Assembly: GCA_021807655.1 (NCBI GenBank)
Contig: JAKBCT010000055.1
Location: forward strand, 1-6,219
DNA length: 6,219 nt
Reading direction: 5' to 3'
DNA from: Actinomycetes bacterium
GTDB taxonomy: Bacteria > Actinomycetota > Acidimicrobiia > Acidimicrobiales > RAAP-2
A program made the position numbers and the translations under genes. Of the stretch, positions 1 to 5,612 are shown piece by piece. Below the pieces are notes generated by a model, which saw only the letters and a program-made list of their open reading frames with translations, had not been told where the DNA came from and did no database searches. Numbering within the stretch: position 1 is the stretch's first letter; the number at the start of each line of letters is the position of its first letter.

Positions 1-1
1 C

Positions 2-289
2 GTCTACGGCGGCACCGTTTCGGCGACCTTGGTCCAGGTCAACGGTGGCCGGGTCATCGTCATCGTCGCCCTACCACTCGTCGGCGCCCTGCTCGCTTGC
101 GGGTCCATCGTGGCCCGGGCCGGTCGTGCTCGTGGTGGCGTCGGCGTCTTCACGTGGCTGGTCGTCGGTGCGCTCGGAGCGTTCACACTGGTCGGGATCT
201 TGACCATTGGCCCGTTCGTTGCCCCGGTGCCGGTCTGTTTGCTCGTGGCGCTCGTACGGATCCAGGAAGCCGGGCGGGCACAGATGTAG
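2..289 (+). CDS. C-terminal part of a small integral membrane protein of unknown function (5' end outside window)
   Basis: The frame is open from the left edge to a TAG at 287-289, giving 95 visible residues that begin VYGGTVSATLVQV. The TTG at 29 lies inside the open frame and is not needed as a start, so I treat the gene as 5'-truncated. Two hydrophobic stretches are visible. One (IVIVALPLVGALLACGSIVA) is followed by an Arg-rich loop, RAGRARGG. The second is longer (from VFTWLVVGALGAFTLVGI through PVPVCLLVALV) and could be one long helix or a hairpin of two. The positive loop between them suggests a cytoplasmic turn. The tail is short (RIQEAGRAQM). I recognise no named family and assign no function. 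It is convergent with hsp20, and the shared terminator at 400-436 lies about 110 bp past its stop. The 290-399 stretch between them shows no gene or RNA that I can support. Confidence 0.6.
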   Translation, partial: VYGGTVSATLVQVNGGRVIVIVALPLVGALLACGSIVARAGRARGGVGVFTWLVVGALGAFTLVGILTIGPFVAPVPVCLLVALVRIQEAGRAQM

Positions 290-399
290 GCACTGACCGT
301 GCGCCGTTCGACCTCGCCCGCACCACGGCCCAATCGACTGGTCCCGGGGACTTCGAGCACGCTTCGCGAAAGTGTCTGAGCCTGACTGATTGGCAGAAA

Positions 400-436
400 C
401 ACAAAACCCGGCACCACGCGGGTGCCGGGTTTTGTG
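400..436. terminator. Bidirectional intrinsic terminator between convergent genes
   Basis: This is a perfect 16-bp inverted repeat (400-415 with 421-436) around a 5-nt loop, ACGCG. The core CCCGGCACC / GGTGCCGGG is flanked by AAAA on the left and TTTT on the right, so a GC-rich stem followed by a U-tract is read on either strand. It sits 13 bp past the hsp20 stop on the minus strand and about 110 bp past the stop of the plus-strand membrane protein. That is the position expected for a shared terminator. The T-tract is short (TTTTGT) and is itself part of the stem. Confidence 0.88.
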
Positions 437-449
437 ACGGACGCTTGAA

Positions 450-884
450 CTACGCGGGGATGACCTTGCGCTCACCCTTGGAGGAAACCTCGACCCGACG
501 GGGCTTGGCGTGCTCGGCGATCGGAATGGCGATCGTGAGTACGCCGGACTCGTAGTCGGCGTCGATCTTCTCGGAGTCCAGACTGGTCCCGAGGAAGATC
601 TGACGGGTGAAGGTGCCGTAAGGGCGCTCGGCCATCAGGCGGTCGACCCCTTCGGCCGAGGTGGGCGCCGTGCGCTCCGCCTTCACCGTGAGCACGTTGT
701 TCTCCACGGTGAGCGAGATGGCCTTGGCGTCAACGCCGGGTAGGTCGACGATGATGAGGAACGAGTCGCCGTTGCGGTAGGCATCCATCGGGACCGAGTG
801 GGTCCTCGCGACGTCCGGGCTGGCCCAGAACTGCTGGAGAAACCGGTCGATGTCCCGGAAAGTGTCAGTGCGAACAAGAGCCAT
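450..884 (-). CDS. hsp20: Small heat-shock protein, Hsp20/alpha-crystallin family
   Basis: This 144-residue protein is an ATP-independent holdase chaperone of the cytoplasm. Such proteins bind unfolding proteins under stress and pass them to the DnaK and ClpB systems (family knowledge). It has a short N-terminal arm (about 1-30, with amphipathic FRDIDRFLQQFW). The alpha-crystallin domain spans roughly 31-123 and carries PMDAYRNGDSFLIIVDLPGV, ENNVLTVKAER and ERPYGTFTRQIFL. The family signature A-x-x-x-n-G-V-L is intact as ADYESGVL (109-116). The C-terminal tail is short; RRVEV (129-133) may serve as the I/V-x-I/V oligomerisation motif, and there is no clear IxI. The length is normal for bacterial Hsp20. 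The ATG at 884 is preceded by AGGAGGT at 6 nt, which fixes the start. Upstream lie a perfect CIRCE operator and promoter (944-973), so HrcA repression with heat induction is likely. Downstream is the intrinsic terminator. The gene is probably its own transcription unit, although no terminator separates it from the secreted-protein gene before it. Confidence 0.96.
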   Translation of the reverse strand: MALVRTDTFRDIDRFLQQFWASPDVARTHSVPMDAYRNGDSFLIIVDLPGVDAKAISLTVENNVLTVKAERTAPTSAEGVDRLMAERPYGTFTRQIFLGTSLDSEKIDADYESGVLTIAIPIAEHAKPRRVEVSSKGERKVIPA

Positions 885-890
885 GGTTGA

Positions 891-897
891 ACCTCCT
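891..897 (-). promoter_or_regulatory. Shine-Dalgarno of hsp20
   Basis: On the minus strand AGGAGGT stands 6 nt before the ATG at 884. It is a full anti-16S match and the reason for choosing this start. The same 10-mer, GACAGGAGGT, also precedes the nitrilase-family gene (3910-3919). Confidence 0.9.
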
Positions 898-920
898 GTC
901 TCGTTGGGCTGCTCTTGAAC

Positions 921-938
921 CGTCGAATCACTTCGACG
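921..938 (-). promoter_or_regulatory. Perfect stem-loop in the hsp20 5' leader
   Basis: CGTCGAA (921-927) and TTCGACG (932-938) form a perfect 7-bp inverted repeat around a 4-nt loop. On the minus strand it lies just after the CIRCE/promoter region, at or next to the expected transcript start (about 937), and ends about 36 nt before the hsp20 start codon. It does not include the Shine-Dalgarno. Plausible roles are an mRNA 5'-end stabilising hairpin or a second dyad operator for another regulator. It does not match the HspR HAIR consensus (CTTGAGT-N7-ACTCAAG). The structure is seen directly; the role is inferred. Confidence 0.5.
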
Positions 939-943
939 ACCTC

Positions 944-973
944 ATTTTAGCACTCCCACACCGAGAGTGCTAA
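944..973 (-). promoter_or_regulatory. Predicted housekeeping-sigma promoter of hsp20, embedded in CIRCE
   Basis: On the minus strand TAAAAT (949-944) resembles a -10 element. TTAGCA (973-968), 18 nt upstream, matches four of six bases of the -35 consensus TTGACA. The -35-like element is the first bases of the left CIRCE arm and the -10 overlaps the end of the right arm. Bound HrcA would therefore cover the whole promoter. Transcription would begin near 937, giving a leader of roughly 50 nt. Confidence 0.55.
947..973. promoter_or_regulatory. CIRCE operator (HrcA binding site)
   Basis: TTAGCACTC (947-955), a 9-nt spacer, then GAGTGCTAA (965-973): an exact match to the CIRCE consensus TTAGCACTC-N9-GAGTGCTAA. 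CIRCE is bound by the repressor HrcA, whose folding depends on GroEL, so heat stress relieves repression (established). It lies 62 bp upstream of the hsp20 start codon and only 4 bp past the stop of the preceding gene, so hsp20 is the clear target. Confidence 0.96.
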
Positions 974-977
974 CACC

Positions 978-1523
978 TCACGGGGCCAGGGCGGGGCATC
1001 CCACGCGGCCGGCTTCGATCGTCCAGATCCGAGTGCGCGGGCCCGGTGGCGGGCCACTGGGCCACAAAAATCCAAAAAATCGGCCGGTTGGCGTACGCAC
1101 AAACCACGCGCCACCCTGGTTTGATGAGGTGCGCAGTCGGGAACCGAACTGGTAGCGGGCCAGCGAAAGTCGCTCACCGGGTCGCACGCCCCCTGCGACG
1201 TGGAGGCCGATCATCGGTCGGTGGCCGAGGGCGTAGCCCGCGAAGCGACCGTGGTCGAAGAAGGTGGCCAGCTCGCCCCACGAGGCTGCGGCGTCGACGC
1301 CGCACGGCGCAAGAAACGGCGTCGGTGTCGGGTCCTTCGTCGGGGCCCCCAGCGCTCGATCGATGACCGCCACGACGGAACGTTGCGCGGCGCCGAATGG
1401 TGCGCCCACGAGTCCATCGGCGTTAAGGATCAGGGTCCGTGTCGAGCCCGCCGATGGCGCGGCGACGCCGAGCGACGCGAGTGCGATGATGGCGAGCGTC
1501 CACCGCGCCAGAACTGAGGTCAC
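978..1523 (-). CDS. Putative secreted protein of unknown function
   Basis: This 181-residue protein starts with GTG at 1523, 14 bp after the malic-enzyme stop. There is no convincing Shine-Dalgarno, so translational coupling is possible. Residues 1-26 look like a Sec signal peptide: a short positive N-region (Arg7), the hydrophobic core LAIIALASLGVA, and probable cleavage around APSAG. The mature part begins with TLILNADGLVGAPFG, then LGAPTKDPT, a Cys at 74, SWGELATFFDHGRFAGYALG and a C-terminal RIWTIEAGRVGC (Cys176). The order 'DGL..FG - LG.P..D - C - W..L...F..GRF.GY - C' resembles a class of uncharacterised actinobacterial exported proteins as I remember them; I cannot name a domain. Two cysteines in the mature region could form a disulfide outside the membrane. 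There is no lipobox Cys and no second membrane segment. Its stop lies 4 bp before CIRCE. Function unknown; the adjacency to malic enzyme may only reflect shared transcription. Confidence 0.75.
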   Translation of the reverse strand: MTSVLARWTLAIIALASLGVAAPSAGSTRTLILNADGLVGAPFGAAQRSVVAVIDRALGAPTKDPTPTPFLAPCGVDAAASWGELATFFDHGRFAGYALGHRPMIGLHVAGGVRPGERLSLARYQFGSRLRTSSNQGGAWFVRTPTGRFFGFLWPSGPPPGPRTRIWTIEAGRVGCPALAP

Positions 1524-1537
1524 CCGGTATCGTGCGC

Positions 1538-2929
1538 TCAGTCGCCGAGTTGAGCGCGCGCGACCTTGCCGACGGCTTCGGCGACTGATTTGACGACGCT
1601 GGCGTTAAAGACGGTCGGCACGATGTAGTTGGCCGAGAGGTCGTCTGAGCTGACGGCGTCGGCGATCGCTCGGCCCGCGGCGATCTCGATCTCCTCGGTG
1701 ATGTGGGTCGCGCCCGCGTCGAGCAGGCCGCGAAAGATGCCGGGGAAGGCGAGAACGTTGTTGATCTGATTGGGTTCGTCGCTACGGCCCGTCGCGACGA
1801 TCGCGGCGTGGCGGCGAGCCACCTGCGGGTCGATCTCGGGGTCGGGGTTGGCGAGCGCGAAAACGATCGAGTCCTTCGCCATCACGGTCAGCTGGGCTTC
1901 GGTGACCAGGTTCGGACCAGAGACGCCGACGAAGACGTCGGCGTCGCGCAGGGCGTCGGTGAGGTCGCCGCGTCGCGCTTCGCGGTTCGTGTTCGAGGCG
2001 AGCCAGCGGCGATCCTCGTCGAGCGAGGCGTCATCGGGGTCCAGGATCCCGTGGCGGTTCACGCCAATGATGTCGCCGACCCCTTCGGCCAGCAGCAGTT
2101 TGGAGATCGCGACGCCGGCGGCGCCCACGCCGAGCATGGTCACGCGCACGTCCTTCATCTCCTTGCCCACGACGCGCAGCGCGTTGCGCAGCGCCGCGTA
2201 GACCACCACCGCCGTGCCGTGCTGGTCGTCGTGGAAGACCGGGATGTCGAGCAGCTTGCGCAGGCGGCGTTCGATCTCGAAACAGCGTGGCGCCGCGATG
2301 TCCTCGAGGTTGATGCCGCCGTAGACCGGGGCAATGCACTGGACGATCCGAACGATCTCGTCGACGTCCTGGGTGGCCAGGCAGACCGGCCACGCGTCGA
2401 TGTCGGCGAAGCGCTTGAAGAGCAGCGCCTTGCCCTCCATCACGGGCAGGGCCGCCTCGGGACCGATGTTGCCGAGACCGAGCACCGCCGAACCGTCAGT
2501 CACCACGGCGACCGTGTTGCGCTTGATGGTGAGCTTGCGCGCCAGGCTGACGTCCTTGGCGATGGCGTTGGAGATGCGCGCCACGCCCGGGGTGTAGGCC
2601 ATCGAGAGGTCGTCACGCGTCTTCAGCGCGATCTTGGGCTTGACCTCAATGGTGCCGCCGAGGTGCAGCAGGAATGTCCGGTCGCTGATGGCGTGCACCG
2701 CGGCCCCGGCGACCGCCTCGACGGTGTCACCGAGCACGGTGGCGTGATCTTCGTTACTGGCGTTGCACGTGACGTCGACCACCATGTGTCCATCGATCGG
2801 TTCGACGACGTCGAGGGCGGTCACCAGTCCGCCGGCGTTGGCGACGGCGGTGGCGATCGCGGGGATGGTTGACGCGGCGTCGAGGATGACGCGCATGGTT
2901 ATGGAGTAGGAAGCGCTCGGCATGTTCAT
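1538..2929 (-). CDS. ACT-domain malic enzyme (malate dehydrogenase, oxaloacetate-decarboxylating)
   Basis: This cytoplasmic enzyme oxidatively decarboxylates (S)-malate to pyruvate and CO2 with NAD(P)+, linking the TCA cycle to pyruvate. It has 463 residues from the ATG at 2929. An ATG at 2923 gives [12 protein letters not shown], the usual family N-terminus, and may be the true start. Neither has a clear Shine-Dalgarno. Residues about 8-85 form an ACT-like regulatory domain, which may sense an amino acid or other effector. The malic N-domain follows: SMAYTPGVA with catalytic Tyr112, VMEGK with Lys167, metal ligands in NLED (Glu209, Asp210) and FHDDQHGTA (Asp234/235). The nucleotide-binding domain has GVGAAG (267-272), ALANPDPEI (358-366) and [14 protein letters not shown]. 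Every catalytic residue I looked for is present and the length fits the bacterial small-subunit class. One oddity is VNRHG at 290-294, where Asn stands at a site often Asp (VDRKG), so NAD versus NADP preference is open. It is separated from the upstream gene by 128 bp. Confidence 0.95.
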   Translation of the reverse strand: MNMPSASYSITMRVILDAASTIPAIATAVANAGGLVTALDVVEPIDGHMVVDVTCNASNEDHATVLGDTVEAVAGAAVHAISDRTFLLHLGGTIEVKPKIALKTRDDLSMAYTPGVARISNAIAKDVSLARKLTIKRNTVAVVTDGSAVLGLGNIGPEAALPVMEGKALLFKRFADIDAWPVCLATQDVDEIVRIVQCIAPVYGGINLEDIAAPRCFEIERRLRKLLDIPVFHDDQHGTAVVVYAALRNALRVVGKEMKDVRVTMLGVGAAGVAISKLLLAEGVGDIIGVNRHGILDPDDASLDEDRRWLASNTNREARRGDLTDALRDADVFVGVSGPNLVTEAQLTVMAKDSIVFALANPDPEIDPQVARRHAAIVATGRSDEPNQINNVLAFPGIFRGLLDAGATHITEEIEIAAGRAIADAVSSDDLSANYIVPTVFNASVVKSVAEAVGKVARAQLGD

Positions 2930-2933
2930 GGGG

Positions 2934-3043
2934 GGTTCACGACTTTCTCGCGGTGCGGATACGACCGGTGTCGCAACGGTCTACGACGCCGTGAACCATG
3001 CTAGGCCGCGCACCGGCGCCCCTTCGGGTGACTCAAGACCGTT
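2934..3043. repeat. Two interleaved 8-bp inverted repeats upstream of the malic enzyme
   Basis: In the 128-bp gap before the malic enzyme, GGTTCACG (2934-2941) pairs with CGTGAACC (2990-2997), and AACGGTCT (2975-2982) pairs with AGACCGTT (3036-3043). The arms alternate (A-B-A'-B'), so the two stems could coexist only as a pseudoknot; otherwise they compete. I found no convincing -35/-10 pair, Shine-Dalgarno or terminator in this gap. The matches are exact but short, and chance is a real possibility. Confidence 0.3.
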
Positions 3044-3057
3044 ACTTCGAGGTAAGT

Positions 3058-3906
3058 TCAAGCGCCGATCACGCGAACCGGCCGACGGTACAGGGTCGGG
3101 CGACGAAAGCGCATCACGGCGATTTGCGCTCGACGCCGGTTCACCTCGTCGAGGTCGAGCGTGGCCGTGACGACCTGGGCGTCATCGCCCACCGATTCGG
3201 CCACGATGGTGCCCCACGGGTCGACGACGATGGCGTGGCCGTAGGTCGCGATGCCCTCGTCGGTCGTGCCGGCCTGGGCCGCCGCGACGACGAAGGCGTG
3301 ATTCTCGATGGCCCGCGATCGAATCAGCACGTGCCAGTGGCTACGACCCGTTGCGGCGTTGAAGGCGGCCGGAACGGCGAGCACGTCGGCACCCGCCGCG
3401 GCCAGCGCTCGGTAGAGCTCGGGGAATCGAACGTCGAAGCAGACCGACAGGCCGATGCTGAAGCGCTTCAGCCGCGCGACGACGAGTTCGTTGCCGCGCG
3501 CGAGGGCGTCGGACTCGCGATGCGTGATGGCTCCGGGAACGTCGACGTCAAAGAGGTGCGTCTTGCGGTACGTCGCGACGATCGAACCCGTCGGCCCGAT
3601 CAGCACGCTGGTGTTGTAGGGGTGGTCGCCACTGCCGAGCTCGAGCATGCTGCCCAGGTGTAGGTTGATGCGCCGTCGTTTGGCGAGTGAACCCATGCGC
3701 GCGGTGGTGGGTCCGGGAATCGGTTCGGCGGCGTCGAGGTAGCCCCGCGCCGGTCCGAGGTAGTTGAAGTACTCGGGCAGTTGGACGTAGGTCGCGCCGA
3801 GGTCGGCGGCCCGCTCGACGAGGGCGATCGACTGCGTCAGGTTCGCTTCGCGATCGATCCCCGAGTTGAGCTGCACGGCCGCGACGGTGAGCGTTCTCGG
3901 CTTCAC
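3058..3906 (-). CDS. Carbon-nitrogen hydrolase of the nitrilase superfamily (Nit/omega-amidase-like)
   Basis: This 282-residue cytoplasmic amidohydrolase has the full nitrilase-fold catalytic set: Glu45 (QLPEYF), Lys115 (YRKTHLFD) and Cys156 (SVCFDVRFPELYR). Glu131 (HRESDAL) is at the usual second-glutamate position. The block VPAAFNAATGRSHWHVLIRSRAIEN (split here: VPAAFNAATG at 178-187, RSHWHVLIRSRAIEN after it) and YGHAIVVDPWGTIVAE are typical of the Nit1/Nit2 branch rather than true nitrilases. That branch includes deaminated-glutathione amidase and omega-amidase, which hydrolyse the terminal amide of small alpha-keto or dicarboxylic monoamides. Most actinobacteria lack glutathione, so another amide substrate is likely; this is inference. 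The GTG start at 3906 is supported by AGGAGGT directly upstream. It lies 24 bp after the acyl-CoA ligase stop, so it is probably in the same operon. That suggests a catabolic or metabolite-repair role, but the substrate cannot be read from the sequence. Confidence 0.93.
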   Translation of the reverse strand: MKPRTLTVAAVQLNSGIDREANLTQSIALVERAADLGATYVQLPEYFNYLGPARGYLDAAEPIPGPTTARMGSLAKRRRINLHLGSMLELGSGDHPYNTSVLIGPTGSIVATYRKTHLFDVDVPGAITHRESDALARGNELVVARLKRFSIGLSVCFDVRFPELYRALAAAGADVLAVPAAFNAATGRSHWHVLIRSRAIENHAFVVAAAQAGTTDEGIATYGHAIVVDPWGTIVAESVGDDAQVVTATLDLDEVNRRRAQIAVMRFRRPTLYRRPVRVIGA

Positions 3907-3909
3907 GAG

Positions 3910-3916
3910 ACCTCCT
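3910..3916 (-). promoter_or_regulatory. Shine-Dalgarno of the nitrilase-family gene
   Basis: AGGAGGT on the minus strand ends 3 nt before the GTG at 3906. It decides a GTG start in the absence of a nearby ATG. The spacing is short but the match is full. Confidence 0.8.
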
Positions 3917-3930
3917 GTCCTGTGCGCAAT

Positions 3931-5577
3931 CTACTGGCGCGCTTCGCCGCTCACGCCGTCGGGCTCACCTTCGCCAGTGACGCGGCTGAGCCAGGCGCGG
4001 ACCTCGTGCTTTCGGGTTTTGCCCGTGGCCGTTTTGGGCAACTCGCTCGTCACCACAACGCGCTTGGGGACCTGGAACCCGGCGAGGTGTGCCTTGGCGT
4101 ACTCGATGACGGCCCCGGGCAGCGCGGCTCGCTCGACGGTGCCGTCGGGCACGATGACCGCGCAGACGGCCTCGCCCCAGTAGGGATCGGGCACCCCGAC
4201 GATAACGCTCTCGGCGACGCCGGGTACCGAGGACACGACGCGCTCCACGTCGACCGAGGACACGTTCTCACCGCCACTCTTGATGATGTCCTTCAGCCGG
4301 TCGGTGAACCAGACGACACCGCGTTCGTCGACGTGACCCACGTCGCCGCTGTGGAACCAGCCGTGAGCGAAGGCCGCCGTATTGGCGTCGCGATTGTTCC
4401 AGTAGCCACTGGCGACGTGGGGGCCGCGGTAGGCGATCTCACCGGTCTGGTTCGCGGGCACGACGTTTCCCTCTGGGTCGAGACACCGAGTCATCACGGT
4501 CGGTACCGACGGTCCCCACGACTCGGGCGCCGACGCGCGGTGCTCGGGCCACTGCAGCACCGTCGCGGGCACCACCTCAGTCTGGCCCGACCCGAGAATC
4601 ACGTCGGCGTGGTTGAAGGCGCGAGCGACGCGATCGAGGAGGTCACGGGGCATCGGGGCCATGGCGTAGATCGCGCGCCGCACCGAGTCAACGTCGTGGG
4701 CCGTCACGTCCAACTCTCGCACGATCGCCGCCCACATCATGGGCAACAGCATCACGTGGGTGACGCGTCGTGATTCGATCTCCTCGAGGACGGTCCGCGG
4801 GTCGAAGGGTCCGGGCAGCACGACCGTTCCACCGGTGAAGAGCACCGGTAAGCAAAGCGTGTTGAGCGCCGTCGTGTGGAACAGGGGCAGCACGTTGAGC
4901 AAGACCGACGGCGTCGCACCCCAGCGATACTCCATCATGAGCGCGTTCGTTAGGCCGGCGACGAGCACGCTGACGTGACTGACCAGCACACCCTTGGGGC
5001 GTGACGTGGTGCCCGAGGTGTAGAGGCACTGAACCGTGTCGCGGTCCTCGACGAGCACCCGAGGCGCTGGCGCGACCCTCGCCGCGAGGGCATCCCACCT
5101 CGTGACGTGGGCCGTTGTGTTGGCCACCTCGCCCGCCCCGACGATCACGATGCGGGCGAGGTCTGGGAGCTCGGGGAGTAGCCGCTCGAGCAGCCCCAGC
5201 CAGGCGTCGTCGACGACGAGCGTCGTGGACCGCGCGTCGTTCACGATCCAGGCGAGGTCCGTCGTGGTGAGCGTCACGTTGAGCGGCATCGTCACGAGTC
5301 CGGCCCTCGCGCAGGCGAAGTACGTGGCGAGCAAGCGCCACGAATTACCCATCAGGAGCGTGACCGGGGTCTGGCGCTGGGCACCGAGCTCGAGTAGTGA
5401 GGTGGCGATCGCGTCGGCGGCGGCGTCGAGCGCGCCGTAGGTGACGACCTCACCGCGGTCGATGACGGCCGGTCGATCGGCGAAGGTCGCTGCGCAACGC
5501 GCGAGGGCGTCGCCGACGCACGTCCGAGTCGCCAGGTTGACGTCGAGCGGATCGAGTCCAGCGAGATCGGGTTTCAT
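3931..5577 (-). CDS. AMP-forming acyl-CoA ligase (ANL superfamily)
   Basis: This 548-residue enzyme activates a carboxylic acid with ATP to an acyl-adenylate and transfers it to CoA. The ANL core motifs are in order: P-loop LYTSGTTSRPKGV (185-197), PLFHTTALNT (231-240), GSGQTE (329-334, the A5 motif), GWFHSGDVG (406-414, ribose-binding Asp412), the hinge region DRLKDIIKSGGENVSS (426-441), and PKTATGK with catalytic Lys520. The length is typical for fatty-acyl and aryl-acyl CoA ligases. I chose the ATG at 5577 because AAGGGGG stands 6 nt upstream. The same frame stays open to 5760, but its extra 61 residues are Arg-rich, unlike the family and overlap the preceding gene. The partner acyl-CoA dehydrogenase is 35 bp upstream, so the pair probably handles one substrate. 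Chain length or aromaticity of the acid cannot be told. Membership of the FadD/medium-to-long-chain group is a guess. Confidence 0.95.
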   Translation of the reverse strand: MKPDLAGLDPLDVNLATRTCVGDALARCAATFADRPAVIDRGEVVTYGALDAAADAIATSLLELGAQRQTPVTLLMGNSWRLLATYFACARAGLVTMPLNVTLTTTDLAWIVNDARSTTLVVDDAWLGLLERLLPELPDLARIVIVGAGEVANTTAHVTRWDALAARVAPAPRVLVEDRDTVQCLYTSGTTSRPKGVLVSHVSVLVAGLTNALMMEYRWGATPSVLLNVLPLFHTTALNTLCLPVLFTGGTVVLPGPFDPRTVLEEIESRRVTHVMLLPMMWAAIVRELDVTAHDVDSVRRAIYAMAPMPRDLLDRVARAFNHADVILGSGQTEVVPATVLQWPEHRASAPESWGPSVPTVMTRCLDPEGNVVPANQTGEIAYRGPHVASGYWNNRDANTAAFAHGWFHSGDVGHVDERGVVWFTDRLKDIIKSGGENVSSVDVERVVSSVPGVAESVIVGVPDPYWGEAVCAVIVPDGTVERAALPGAVIEYAKAHLAGFQVPKRVVVTSELPKTATGKTRKHEVRAWLSRVTGEGEPDGVSGEARQ

Positions 5578-5583
5578 TGAGTG

Positions 5584-5590
5584 CCCCCTT
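5584..5590 (-). promoter_or_regulatory. Shine-Dalgarno of the acyl-CoA ligase gene
   Basis: AAGGGGG on the minus strand lies 6 nt before the ATG at 5577 and supports that start over the longer in-frame extension. It falls in the 35-bp gap after the dehydrogenase stop. Confidence 0.65.
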
Positions 5591-5612
5591 CGTTCGCGTG
5601 GCGCCCGGTCGC

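Noticed and set aside
290..399. Small RNA or small gene between the membrane protein and the terminator
   Set aside because: I see no promoter-like pair, Shine-Dalgarno with a start, or stable structure; it is most simply the 3' untranslated stretch.
884..920. RNA thermometer (ROSE or fourU type) in the hsp20 leader
   Set aside because: The Shine-Dalgarno AGGAGGT has no UUUU or other good complementary stretch in the leader; the only strong hairpin (921-938) leaves it free.
911..945. HspR HAIR operator near hsp20
   Set aside because: The 921-938 dyad does not match CTTGAGT-N7-ACTCAAG in sequence or spacing.
1066..1081. A-rich patch standing out from GC-rich surroundings
   Set aside because: It lies within the secreted-protein gene and encodes the Phe-rich RFFGFLW segment in frame, so coding explains it.
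1703..2872. 389-codon open frame on the plus strand, opposite the malic enzyme
   Set aside because: It is antisense to a fully intact malic enzyme; its low-complexity Arg/Asp/Val/Gly-rich product is typical of shadow frames in GC-rich DNA.
3781..4773. 330-codon open frame on the plus strand across the ligase and nitrilase genes
   Set aside because: It overlaps two genes with complete catalytic motifs on the other strand, has no family-like motifs and is a composition artefact.
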